Part shown: positions 9,517 through 17,201 of the stretch, piece by piece
How the letters are laid out: each line of letters starts with the position of its first letter
How positions within the stretch are numbered: position 1 is the stretch's first letter
Assembly (NCBI GenBank): GCA_030431255.1
Contig: JAUIJL010000006.1
Span: 343,850-407,849 of the forward strand
Source: Thermoanaerobaculia bacterium
GTDB lineage: Bacteria; Acidobacteriota; Thermoanaerobaculia; Multivoradales; J023
Length of the DNA stretch: 64,000 bases
Direction: 5' to 3'
Made by a program: the position numbers and the translations under genes
The notes under the pieces: model-generated
Seen by the model: the letters and a program-made list of their open reading frames with translations, nothing else
Database searches by the model: none
What the model was told of the DNA's origin: nothing

Positions 9517-9544
9517 ATGATACCAGGGTTGTGGGGCAAGTCAA
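9517..9544 (-). promoter_or_regulatory. Predicted sigma70 promoter of the SUF operon
   Basis: On the minus strand TTGACT (9539-9544) and TATCAT (9517-9522) are separated by 16 bases. The -35 matches five of six consensus positions and the -10 four of six. Transcription would start near 9510, inside the AGTACC dyad. Confidence 0.6.
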
Positions 9545-9591
9545 GACTCGACCCGAGCCTTTCTAAGCGGGAAGATTTCGAACGGATCGGA

Positions 9592-11448
9592 TCAGGCGTC
9601 GAGAACGTTTCGAACCTTTCTCGCTAGATCGTCAGGGGAGAAAGGCTTGGGAATGAACGCGGATTTCTGCTTGGAAACCGACCGAACATCGCTGTGGGTA
9701 TCCGTGTAGCCGGACATGTAGAGCACCCGGAGGTCGTCGTACCGGTTCTTCAGGTCGGCAGCCAAGGCCAGCCCTCCGCGACCGGGCATGACGACGTCGG
9801 TCAGCAGCAACGCCGGGCGATCGTCGTCGGACTCATCCTGCCGGTCCAGGATTTCCAGGGCCTCTTGGGCACTCTCGGCAACACGGGCTCGATAGCCGTG
9901 CAGCTCGAGAATCTGCTTCACCAAGGTGCGCACTGAAGCTTCGTCTTCGACCACAAGAATCGTCTCGGAGCCGCTGGGTGCGATTTGGTTTTTCTCAGGG
10001 GATCTGAGCTGTGGATGATCGCTGGGGAAGTAGATCCGGAAGGTCGTTCCCTTGCCCGCACTGCTGTCGACATCGATGAAACCGTTGGCCTGGGTGACGA
10101 TGCCGTAAACAATCGACAAACCCAGGCCGGTGTTGTGACCTTGCTCCTTGGTGGTAAAGAAGGGCTCGAAGGCACGTTCCAAGACCTTTGAGCTCATGCC
10201 GCGGCCGGTGTCGTGGGCTTTCAACATCACCATCTCACCGCTTTTGGGTCCATGGGGTGGTGGGGGCAAGTCGTCCGGGATACGCAGAACCCGGGTTTGA
10301 AGCTCCAACAAACCCCCATCGGGCATGGCGTCTCGAGCATTGACCGCCAAATTCAAAATCACCTGCTCGACCTGGCTTTGGTCGGCGAAGATCGACGGCA
10401 GCTTTGGGTCCAAGCGGGTCCGCAGCACGATGTCCTCACCCAGCGCCCGCTGGAGCAGCTTCTCCATATCGAGAACGGCTCGGTTCAGGCTGATGCTTCG
10501 GGGTGACACCACTTGATGATGACTGAGGGTCAGCAGGCGCCGGGTCAGCTCGGTGGCCCTCTTTCCGGCTTTTCGAATTTCCTCCAATGCGCTTCGTCTT
10601 GGATCTTCGATATCCAATCGGGCGAGCACGAGCTCGCTGTAGCCGTTGATCGCGGTGAGCAGGTTGTTGAAATCGTGAGCCACGCCCCCTGCCAAACGAC
10701 CCACGGCTTCCATTTTCTGGGATTGTCGGAGCTGCTCCTGGAGTCGACGATGCTCCGTGACGTCCCTTAGGAATCCTTGGAAGCCGATCAGATTTCCCCG
10801 ATGGTCTCGAACCGCAGAAGCGGATTCCACCACCCGGATCTTATGGCCGTCTTTGGTCCGCAGCTCGATTTCCGTGTCCTGCATGTAGCCCTGGCTGCGA
10901 AAGAGGGCGCCGGTTCGCTCGCGGTCCTCAGGGTTCCAATAGAGGTCCTGGGCGATATCGAGGGAGAGCATCTCTTCTTTGGAATCGAAGCCGAAGAGCT
11001 TGACACCCGCGGGATTGATGTCGACGATGTGTCCTTCCAAGGTGCCGATGACGATCGCATCCCTGGATTCTTCGAAGAGTCGCTGGTAGCGCTTTTCAGC
11101 GGCGATGGTGCGGGCTCTCAAGAGCGCTCCGGAGGACGAATCGGCGGGCTCGGCCGGCAAGGGCCGAACCAGGGTCTCGAAATAAATCCAATGTCCCGAG
11201 GTGGCCCTGAACCGAACGTCGAGTGGCTCTGAATCGAGCTGAGGGTCGCGCAGCTGGCCCAAGAGGGAGATTTGTTCCTCTGGATGGACCAAGTCGAGGA
11301 TGTCCCGCCCCAAACAGTCCTCGGCTCGATGACCCAAGAGAGATTCGACGGCCTTGTTGATCGTCAGAACTTGGCCGTCGTCCTTCAACATCACCAGGAT
11401 GTCTGAGGAAAGCTCGACGAGAGCTTGAAGGGGCGAGTCGGTGTCCAT
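9592..11448 (-). CDS. PAS-PAS hybrid sensor histidine kinase with receiver domain
   Basis: A 618-residue soluble hybrid kinase. Order: PAS (about 7-110), PAS/PAC (about 118-235, ending GFQGFLRDVTEHRR), HisKA with phosphorylated His258 in GGVAHDFNN, HATPase with N-box NLAVNARDAM (Asn370), DTGRGM and GLGLSIVYG, and a C-terminal receiver with acidic pair EDE near 501 and phosphoacceptor Asp551 in LLLTDVVMPGRGG. No membrane segment or cytoplasm-crossing signal is seen, so it should sense an internal cue. No separate response regulator is adjacent; the receiver may act as output control or phosphate sink. It lies 17 bases downstream of the AI-2E-type permease gene on the same strand. Confidence 0.93.
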   Translation of the reverse strand: MDTDSPLQALVELSSDILVMLKDDGQVLTINKAVESLLGHRAEDCLGRDILDLVHPEEQISLLGQLRDPQLDSEPLDVRFRATSGHWIYFETLVRPLPAEPADSSSGALLRARTIAAEKRYQRLFEESRDAIVIGTLEGHIVDINPAGVKLFGFDSKEEMLSLDIAQDLYWNPEDRERTGALFRSQGYMQDTEIELRTKDGHKIRVVESASAVRDHRGNLIGFQGFLRDVTEHRRLQEQLRQSQKMEAVGRLAGGVAHDFNNLLTAINGYSELVLARLDIEDPRRSALEEIRKAGKRATELTRRLLTLSHHQVVSPRSISLNRAVLDMEKLLQRALGEDIVLRTRLDPKLPSIFADQSQVEQVILNLAVNARDAMPDGGLLELQTRVLRIPDDLPPPPHGPKSGEMVMLKAHDTGRGMSSKVLERAFEPFFTTKEQGHNTGLGLSIVYGIVTQANGFIDVDSSAGKGTTFRIYFPSDHPQLRSPEKNQIAPSGSETILVVEDEASVRTLVKQILELHGYRARVAESAQEALEILDRQDESDDDRPALLLTDVVMPGRGGLALAADLKNRYDDLRVLYMSGYTDTHSDVRSVSKQKSAFIPKPFSPDDLARKVRNVLDA

Positions 11449-11465
11449 GGTGCGGCTCGCGCGCC

Positions 11466-12698
11466 CTATGCGGCGCTATTGGTGTCGAGGCCCCTGGTGT
11501 CGAGAACCTCGGCGTCAAGAACCTCGGTGTCGAGAACCTCGGCTTCAAGACCTCGTGCGGATAGCGAGCTTTGAGGTCCTGTGTTGGCGGCATTGGCGGC
11601 GATCAGCTGGGCCACCCATCGTAGGTCTTGGGTGTTCTCCAACGCGATCCGTAGGATCATGGTCAACGGCACTGAAAGCAACATACCGACGGGTCCCCAC
11701 AGCCAACCCCAGAACACCAAAGAGAGGAAGACCACCAAGGTCGAGATGCCCAGGCGTCGGCCCATCAGGTGGGGTTCCAGGAAATTTCCAAGGGTCACAT
11801 TAACCGCCAAATAACCGAGACCCACCAGCACGGCGGTGGCAGTGCCGTGGTCGATCCAGGCGAGAAACACCACCGGTACGGCAGCGATGATCGACCCGAG
11901 GCTGGGAATGTAATTGAAGACGAACGCCAACACACCCCACAAGAGGGGAAAGTTGACCCCCAGGATCCAAACCCAAAAGCCGACGGCCAGGCCGGTTGCC
12001 AAGCTGATCAAGGTCTTGTAGACCAAGTACCTCTGAACCTCGGTTTGAGCCTTCTTCATCCGTTCCATGGCCACGGGTGTCCACCCCAGAGCAATTTCCA
12101 ATCGTTTGGGAAGACTGGGCGCCTCGGCCAAGATGAAGACCATCATCAAAACGACCAACAGGCCGGTAGCGAAGAGGGTAGCCACACCCCACAGGGTGCT
12201 GCCGATGACACCGACGATGGACTCCAGCTGAATGAAACCCTCCTGCTCGTCCTCGGAATCGACCGTCGGAGGCGGGGGAATCATCAGGGGTGGCCGAGGC
12301 TCCAAACGCGCCCTCTCCTGCAGCCATTCGAAGCTCGAGATATCAACGCCTTTTTCTTCCAGCCAATCCAACGTCGAGCCGGCTTTTGCTTCCGCTCGCT
12401 GTTGATAGACCGGCAGGGCGTTGCTGAAGGCGCTCAGCGATCCGCCTACCAGCGTAGCCATGGCTGCGAAGACCGCCAGATTCAACAAAACGGTCACCAC
12501 CACGGCGAGGAATTTCGGGGTCTTGTGGCGGAGCAGCCAAGCGAAAACAGGAGAGCTGAGCACGCAAAGAAAAACGGCGATCAACAACGGCAGCGCGATG
12601 GGCTTAATCTCGCGCAAACCCGCGATCACCAACACCAAGGCAGCGGAGACCATCAGGAACTTGGCTCCCTTGAGTTGCTGCTCCTGCGAAATTTGCAT
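11466..12698 (-). CDS. AI-2E/PerM-family membrane protein
   Basis: A 410-residue multi-spanning membrane protein of the AI-2E transporter (DUF20, PerM/TqsA-like) family. Two N-terminal hydrophobic hairpins (about residues 15-50 and 58-88), a soluble insert rich in Pro and Glu (about 95-150), then several membrane segments including the conserved FVFNYIPSLGSIIAAVP and GNFLEPHLMGRRLG motifs. Family members export signalling molecules or act as ion/proton antiporters; the substrate here is unknown. The last 25 residues are an EVLDT-type repeat encoded by a 15-base tandem repeat, absent from the usual family end. It precedes the hybrid kinase gene, possibly in one transcript. Confidence 0.88.
   Translation of the reverse strand: MQISQEQQLKGAKFLMVSAALVLVIAGLREIKPIALPLLIAVFLCVLSSPVFAWLLRHKTPKFLAVVVTVLLNLAVFAAMATLVGGSLSAFSNALPVYQQRAEAKAGSTLDWLEEKGVDISSFEWLQERARLEPRPPLMIPPPPTVDSEDEQEGFIQLESIVGVIGSTLWGVATLFATGLLVVLMMVFILAEAPSLPKRLEIALGWTPVAMERMKKAQTEVQRYLVYKTLISLATGLAVGFWVWILGVNFPLLWGVLAFVFNYIPSLGSIIAAVPVVFLAWIDHGTATAVLVGLGYLAVNVTLGNFLEPHLMGRRLGISTLVVFLSLVFWGWLWGPVGMLLSVPLTMILRIALENTQDLRWVAQLIAANAANTGPQSSLSARGLEAEVLDTEVLDAEVLDTRGLDTNSAA
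11481..11555. repeat. 15-base tandem repeat in the 3' end of the permease gene
   Basis: Units at 11481, 11496, 11511, 11526 and 11541 vary around GGTGTCGAGAACCTC. They encode successive E-V/G-L-D-T/A units on the minus strand. The reading frame stays open because the unit is a multiple of three. Confidence 0.85.
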
Positions 12699-12839
12699 GT
12701 CCTTATGCTCCCCAGAGAAATCTAAAACCGCTGTCCTAACTGCACCACGAGCTATTTTTCCACAAATCGCTCGCAGACCCGACCATCAGCCTTCAGTCGG
12801 GGACGAAAGGGTCGGTATGGCAGATGGGCGTCTATCGGA

Positions 12840-13181
12840 TCAGGAAGACTCGGCCATGTCTTTGACGCCCTTGAGTGCTCGAATGCGAACCATTCGACGA
12901 GCGGGTTGCGGCGGCACGATCATGTCTTCGCCGGTGGCGGGATTTTTCATGTGACGCTCGCGGGTAGCTTTGCGTACGCTGACCCGAAATTTGGCCAATC
13001 CCGGAAGGGTGAACTCGCCCGCGCCTCTTTTCTTCAGGTGTCGATGCATAAACCCCGCGAGGGAGTCGAATACCGCCGCGACTTCTCTCCGGGAAAGCCC
13101 GGTCTCCTCGCTGATAGCCGCATGGAGCTTGGCCTTGGTATAAGGCTGACGAATAGCGGTAAGTTTCCTTCCTGAAGCCAT
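12840..13181 (-). CDS. HU/IHF-type DNA-binding protein
   Basis: A 113-residue histone-like protein of the HU/IHF family. It shows the N-terminal helical part (KAKLHAAISEETGLSRREVAAVFDSL), the GAGEFTLPGLAKFRV strand pair, and the arm region KNPATGEDMIVPP, where the proline at the arm tip of HU would lie. It is somewhat longer than 90-residue HU at both ends, with a basic N-terminal leader (MASGRKLTAI). GGAGG lies six bases before the ATG at 13181; the open frame runs far upstream but without a start of comparable quality. Such proteins compact and bend DNA. A dyad sits in its predicted promoter. Confidence 0.88.
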   Translation of the reverse strand: MASGRKLTAIRQPYTKAKLHAAISEETGLSRREVAAVFDSLAGFMHRHLKKRGAGEFTLPGLAKFRVSVRKATRERHMKNPATGEDMIVPPQPARRMVRIRALKGVKDMAESS

Positions 13182-13562
13182 GTGTCCTCCACGGAATTGA
13201 GCGGTCGACTGAATGGGCTGGGGCTTGTGGACAGCCCGATGCACGGCGAATCGGCACCCGGCGTCTCGCGACGAGTTGGTGAGCATTCCGGGTTTGGGCT
13301 TGTAGGCAGCCGACCTGTGAGCAGCTCGCCGGATCGGACGACCCTGGGAGGTCAAGAAAAAGGAATATGGGGCTTTTCGGAACAGGTACCGAAAAGTATA
13401 AGTGAGAGCCGGCGACGGAACCAGGTCGAAGATGAAGGCTCCCGTCGACGAAATCTCTGATCGCCGGTGCCGGCAGCGGTCCACAACTCCCTCGAATCGG
13501 ATAAAATGCGGAGATGTGCCTCTTATTTGAGGCCGAATATCTTCTCTTGAAAGGAAGCCTCG
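13182..13562. other. Divergent intergenic region between the HU-like gene and msrA
   Basis: No gene is seen in this 381-base region. It contains a perfect inverted repeat CTTTTCGG (13373-13380) and CCGAAAAG (13389-13396) with an eight-base spacer. On the minus strand TATACT (13395-13400) overlaps its edge and could serve as the -10 of the HU-like gene, although a good -35 is not visible. The layout resembles an operator at a transcription start. Confidence 0.45.
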
Positions 13563-14225
13563 ATGTGGTTGCGAAAAAAGGCCGAAATGCCCTCTCCAGA
13601 GGAGGCGCTGCCCGGTCGATCTTCTGGATTCAGCGCGCTGGGAAACCACAGCGTGTTGGGAGCCCCCTTAGAGCCTCCGTTCCCGGACGGATTCGAGAAA
13701 GCCGTGTTCGGATTGGGCTGTTTCTGGGGCGCGGAGCGCATGTTCTGGACTCTCGAAGGCGCGTTCACCACCGCGGTGGGATATGCCGCCGGCTCAACTC
13801 CTCATCCGACCTATCAAGAGGTTTGCTCAGGATTGACCGGTCACAATGAGGTGGTTCTGGTGGTTTTCGACCCTCAGAGGCTGACCTACACGGATCTGCT
13901 CAAAGTCTTCTGGGAAGGCCATGATCCGACCCAAGGCATGCGCCAAGGAAATGACGTCGGGACCCAATACCGATCGGGCGTTTATACTTTTAACGACGAG
14001 CAGCGGCGGCAAGCCGAGGCGTCGAAGGACTTTTTTCAACAAGCCCTCTCGAGCGCGGGTTTTGGAGAGATCACCACCGAGATTCTGCCCGCTCCGACGT
14101 TCTATTACGCCGAGCTCTATCACCAACAGTATTTGGACAAGAATCCGGGAGGATACTGTGGGATCGGGGGGACGGGAGTCGCTTGTCAGACCGGAGTGAT
14201 TGCCGGAGCGATCGAAGACGGATAG
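13563..14225 (+). CDS. msrA: Peptide methionine sulfoxide reductase MsrA
   Basis: A 220-residue MsrA that reduces the S-form of methionine sulfoxide in proteins using thioredoxin. Catalytic Cys53 lies in [10 protein letters not shown], followed by the family blocks [56 protein letters not shown] and the C-terminal [16 protein letters not shown] with probable resolving cysteines (about 200 and 208). A 45-residue N-terminal extension matches the longer E. coli-type form. AAGGAAG precedes the ATG. It stands alone; no msrB is nearby. Confidence 0.96.
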   Translation: MWLRKKAEMPSPEEALPGRSSGFSALGNHSVLGAPLEPPFPDGFEKAVFGLGCFWGAERMFWTLEGAFTTAVGYAAGSTPHPTYQEVCSGLTGHNEVVLVVFDPQRLTYTDLLKVFWEGHDPTQGMRQGNDVGTQYRSGVYTFNDEQRRQAEASKDFFQQALSSAGFGEITTEILPAPTFYYAELYHQQYLDKNPGGYCGIGGTGVACQTGVIAGAIEDG

Positions 14226-14261
14226 CCGTGCGGCAACCTAGGAAGCACTGGCCCTTTCCGC

Positions 14262-14564
14262 TCAGTCGAGATCCCAGGGGCGTACCGGAGGTTTGCCGTC
14301 GTCCTCGCCCTCTGCCCTTTCCATCGCGGCTTTGAATTTCTCCTCAAGGATTCGGTCCTTGTCCTCAAGGGCCTTGAATTCTTGTTGAAAAATCTCGTCG
14401 GCGCGGGATTTTGCCTGATCGAGCCCGGCCAGAAGGGAGTCGAAGTCATGGCCGGCGGCGGCCTTCTGTGGAGATTGGTGCGAGAGTATCTGTCCGGTGG
14501 CGGCGTCGACTTTCATTTCCGAGCCGCAATCGGGGCAACGTATGGTCAGGGTTTGGGCGCTCAC
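14262..14564 (-). CDS. Small zinc-ribbon and coiled-coil protein of unknown function
   Basis: A predicted 100-residue protein starting at a GTG at 14564. Its N-terminus has a single CPDCG half-ribbon (about residue 12) that could bind metal as a dimer, then an acidic, charged helical stretch with coiled-coil character (about residues 45-85) and a tail PPVRPWDLD. The ORF extends upstream to 14690 but that part is low quality. It is convergent with msrA, with a 36-base gap. No known family is recognised with certainty; similar small conserved proteins exist in acidobacteria-like genomes by general impression only. Confidence 0.6.
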   Translation of the reverse strand: MSAQTLTIRCPDCGSEMKVDAATGQILSHQSPQKAAAGHDFDSLLAGLDQAKSRADEIFQQEFKALEDKDRILEEKFKAAMERAEGEDDGKPPVRPWDLD

Positions 14565-14903
14565 GGAACCTATTCTACGATGCTCTGCTCTAAAGCAATA
14601 GGGGTGTGCCGAGAAGCCCGTGGTGATGGACGGAGTGCCGATGGGGTACCGTATCCCGCCCAAACTTGGTAGTGTCGAAGCGGTTCCCAATGATAGGGCC
14701 TTGATCGGCGAGAGGTGCCGAAATAGGGCCCGGCAACGCCGGATGATGCCGGTCGCGGCCCAAGCTCCCGGAGCTTAGGGGTTTAACGTATTAGGAGACG
14801 GGCAACTCCAAATAGCCGGAAGCTCGGAAAGCCCGTGACACGATATTCGGTGCCGGCAGCGAGGTGCTGTGGCCCTGGAATCAATTTGAGAGAGGTTGAG
14901 GTT
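14565..14903. other. Divergent intergenic region before the LivK-like gene
   Basis: This 339-base gap between two divergent genes holds no supported gene. Repeated ATAGGG words at 14692-14732 are seen, but no promoter with both hexamers stands out on either strand. Confidence 0.4.
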
Positions 14904-16124
14904 ATGGAACGTCGATCCATCCGCACAATGCTGATGACGCTGCTGCTGACCGGCTTGGCCCTGGTCCTCCTGGGTTGCCCGCCGGAGGTCATCAAGATCG
15001 GCGCGGTCTTGCCGCTGACCGGTGACGGTGCCGCTTACGGCCAGGCCGTCCAAAAGGGCATGGAGCTGGCACTTGACGAGCTGAAGGCACAAGGCTCGAC
15101 CCTCGAGATCGAGGTGGTCGACACCGAAAGCAACCCGGAGAACGCCAACAAGCTCCTCAAGGAGCAATACAGCAGCGGCGCGATGGCGGCCATCGGCGGC
15201 GTGACTTCCGGTGAAGCCAAGCACATGATCGATGTGGTGGACCGTTACGATCGCATCTTGTTGTCACCGACCGCCTCGAGCCCCGACCTGACCGGCATCT
15301 CGAGGAACTTCTACCGCATCTTCCCGTCCGACCACACCGCGGCGAGCAAGATGGCCCAGGCTGCGGCCCAAGCCCTCAGCATTGCAAAAATCGTCATCAT
15401 CGCCGAGGAGCAACCCTACGCCAAAGGCATCCAAACCGTTTTTGCCCCGGCCTTCGAAGGCTTCGGTGGAGAGGTTTTGGAGACGATCGAGTTTCCGCCC
15501 CACACCACGGATATGGCCGCTTTGGTCAACCGCGCGGTTTCCCTGGAGCCGGATGGTGTCTATTTGGCGGGTTACGCGGACGGTATCGGCGCGACGATCA
15601 GCGAGCTGAGAAAGCAGAATTTCGAAGGCAAGATTCTCACCACCAGCGCCTTCGCTACCTCGACTGCGATCGCCCAGGTCGGCGATGCCGCCGCCGGTGT
15701 TTTCTTGACCCAAACGGTTTTTGAAACGGATAGCGACCATGCTCACATTCGGACCTTCGTCAACGGCTATCGCGAAAAATACGGTGAGCGGCCCGATATC
15801 TACGCCGCCCACGGTTACGATGCTATGAAAGTGATGGCCGCGGCGATCGAGGGTCGTCCCGCGCTACCGGGCGAGGTCAAAAAAGGCCTTCGCGACGCGA
15901 TCAAGGATTTCCCCGGTGTGACCGGCAGCATCCAATTCGACGATCTCGGAGATGTCCGGAAGTTCCCCCGTCTGTACATCATCGACAAGATCGACTCCGA
16001 CCTGATCATGGTGGACTACAATGACCGGGTCCGACGCAAGCAAGATGAAATCAAGAAGCGCCGCGAGGCCCTCAAACGTCAGCTGGAGCAGATTCAAAAG
16101 AAGGCATCTGGAATCTCGGGCTGA
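14904..16124 (+). CDS. LivK-like periplasmic-binding lipoprotein
   Basis: A 406-residue ABC-type amino-acid binding protein (Peripla_BP_6 fold). The start at 14904 gives a lipoprotein signal: hydrophobic residues about 9-24 ending LVLLGC, with Cys25 as the lipidation site. The mature part begins VIKIGAVLPLTGDGAAYGQAV, the typical first strand and ligand loop, followed by GGVTSGEAKHM and the YDAMKVMAAAIEG end motif. The C-terminal 35 residues are basic and coiled-coil-like, which is unusual. No LIV-type permease or ATPase is adjacent; the exporter genes after it are of another kind, separated by a terminator-like hairpin. It may work with a distant transporter or act as a sensor. Confidence 0.85.
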   Translation: MERRSIRTMLMTLLLTGLALVLLGCPPEVIKIGAVLPLTGDGAAYGQAVQKGMELALDELKAQGSTLEIEVVDTESNPENANKLLKEQYSSGAMAAIGGVTSGEAKHMIDVVDRYDRILLSPTASSPDLTGISRNFYRIFPSDHTAASKMAQAAAQALSIAKIVIIAEEQPYAKGIQTVFAPAFEGFGGEVLETIEFPPHTTDMAALVNRAVSLEPDGVYLAGYADGIGATISELRKQNFEGKILTTSAFATSTAIAQVGDAAAGVFLTQTVFETDSDHAHIRTFVNGYREKYGERPDIYAAHGYDAMKVMAAAIEGRPALPGEVKKGLRDAIKDFPGVTGSIQFDDLGDVRKFPRLYIIDKIDSDLIMVDYNDRVRRKQDEIKKRREALKRQLEQIQKKASGISG

Positions 16125-16192
16125 TCGAATCTCACCGGCGGCTCACCCCGTCGATCCGGTCGAACGGCCGGAATTCATAGGCGAGAATTGAG

Positions 16193-16217
16193 GAGGGGCG
16201 ACCCAAAGTCGCCCCTC
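16193..16217 (+). terminator. Terminator-like hairpin after the LivK-like gene
   Basis: GAGGGGCGAC (16193-16202) and GTCGCCCCTC (16208-16217) form a perfect 10-base-pair stem with a CCAAA loop. Only TT directly follows, then a mixed CGTGT, so termination may be partial. Confidence 0.65.
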
Positions 16218-16238
16218 TTCGTGTATGGTCCCAATCTT

Positions 16239-16267
16239 GCCGGGCACCCATCCCCGTGCCGGGCACC
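16239..16267. repeat. Pair of REP-like GCCGGGCACC motifs
   Basis: GCCGGGCACC occurs at 16239-16248 and 16258-16267. The core GTGCCGGGCA is the reverse complement of the TGCCCGGCAC core found repeatedly around the REP-associated transposase at 30600-32039 and at 38438-38567, about 14 kb and 22 kb away. Confidence 0.6.
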
Positions 16268-16339
16268 GCATCCCACAGTGGGTGTGGCCGGCAAATCCAC
16301 AAACGCCACCGCTCGTCGCGATCGAGCCCGACCAGAGCC

Positions 16340-17158
16340 ATGATCCGCATCGTCAAACGACTCTTCGACTACCGCCACCTCCTGGTGACCCTGACCCAAC
16401 GGGAGCTGACCGCCCGCTATCGGGGATCCATGTTGGGTTTCTTTTGGTCCCTGGTCAATCCGATCATGTTGCTAGCGGTGTACTCCTTTGTCTTCAACAC
16501 CATCTTCCAACCCCGGGATCCCAGCGTTTCGGATTACGGTCCATACGCTCTCTTCTTGGCCACGGGTGTGATCCCCTGGATTTGGATTCAAACCGCTTGG
16601 CTCGAAGGCACGATGGGGCTGCTGGCGAATGCCGGGCTGATCCGCAAAGCCACATTCCCAGCCGAGATCTTGCCGATGGTGTCGGTGGCCGCGAATTTGG
16701 TGCAATTCGTGTTGGCTTTGCCGATTCTGGCCCTCGCATTTCTGGTCACCGATTTGCTCACCGACAGTGTGATTTCATTGAGCTGGACGTTGATCTTTCT
16801 GCCCTTGATCACCCTGCTGCTATTGCCGGTGGTGGGTGGGCTGACCCTGGCCTTCGCGGCTCTCAATGTGCATTTCAAAGACGTCCGCGACATCTTGCAG
16901 AACCTGCTCACCCTGCTGTTCTTCATGACTCCGATTCTCTACAACCTCAGCACCTTGGAACCGTATCCGGCGCTCCATTTCGCGGTGGCGCGCAACCCGT
17001 TTACCCCCTTCATGGTCGCCTATCAGGAATCCGTGTTTTACGGCCGGGTCCCGGGCCCTGAGCTGTGGATAGAAATGGCCCTGGTCGGTTTGGTGTTGTG
17101 GGCTCTCGGGGCATGGATTTTCGATCGCTTGTCGGAAACCTTGGTGGAAGCGGTCTAG
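16340..17158 (+). CDS. wzm: ABC-2 permease for polysaccharide export (Wzm-like)
   Basis: A 272-residue inner-membrane permease of the ABC-2 polysaccharide export type. Signature beginning LTQRELTARYRGSMLGFFWSLVNPIMLLAVYSFVF, then membrane segments near 55-80, 105-130, 140-165, 170-195 and 235-255, with FKDVRDILQNLLTLLFFMTPILY near residue 180. With the following ATPase it moves undecaprenyl-linked polysaccharide from the cytoplasm to the periplasm. The ATG at 16340 aligns with the family N-terminus; the upstream in-frame extension contains REP-like sequence. No sugar synthesis genes are adjacent. Confidence 0.93.
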   Translation: MIRIVKRLFDYRHLLVTLTQRELTARYRGSMLGFFWSLVNPIMLLAVYSFVFNTIFQPRDPSVSDYGPYALFLATGVIPWIWIQTAWLEGTMGLLANAGLIRKATFPAEILPMVSVAANLVQFVLALPILALAFLVTDLLTDSVISLSWTLIFLPLITLLLLPVVGGLTLAFAALNVHFKDVRDILQNLLTLLFFMTPILYNLSTLEPYPALHFAVARNPFTPFMVAYQESVFYGRVPGPELWIEMALVGLVLWALGAWIFDRLSETLVEAV

Positions 17159-17201
17159 GTGATGGTGTGGACGAAGCCGAGCATTGGAGCCGGTCGCTGA
17201 T

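Noticed and set aside
11769-12725. Plus-strand frame of 318 codons opposite the AI-2E permease
   Set aside because: His/Gln-rich translation without motifs; the minus-strand permease has clear family sequence.
16225-17061. Plus-strand frame overlapping the Wzm-like permease in another phase
   Set aside because: Its translation is Pro/His-rich and featureless, and the permease frame has all family motifs.
14904-17158. LivK-like protein working with the adjacent Wzm/Wzt exporter
   Set aside because: The exporter is of the polysaccharide ABC-2 type, unrelated to solute uptake, and a terminator-like hairpin lies between them.
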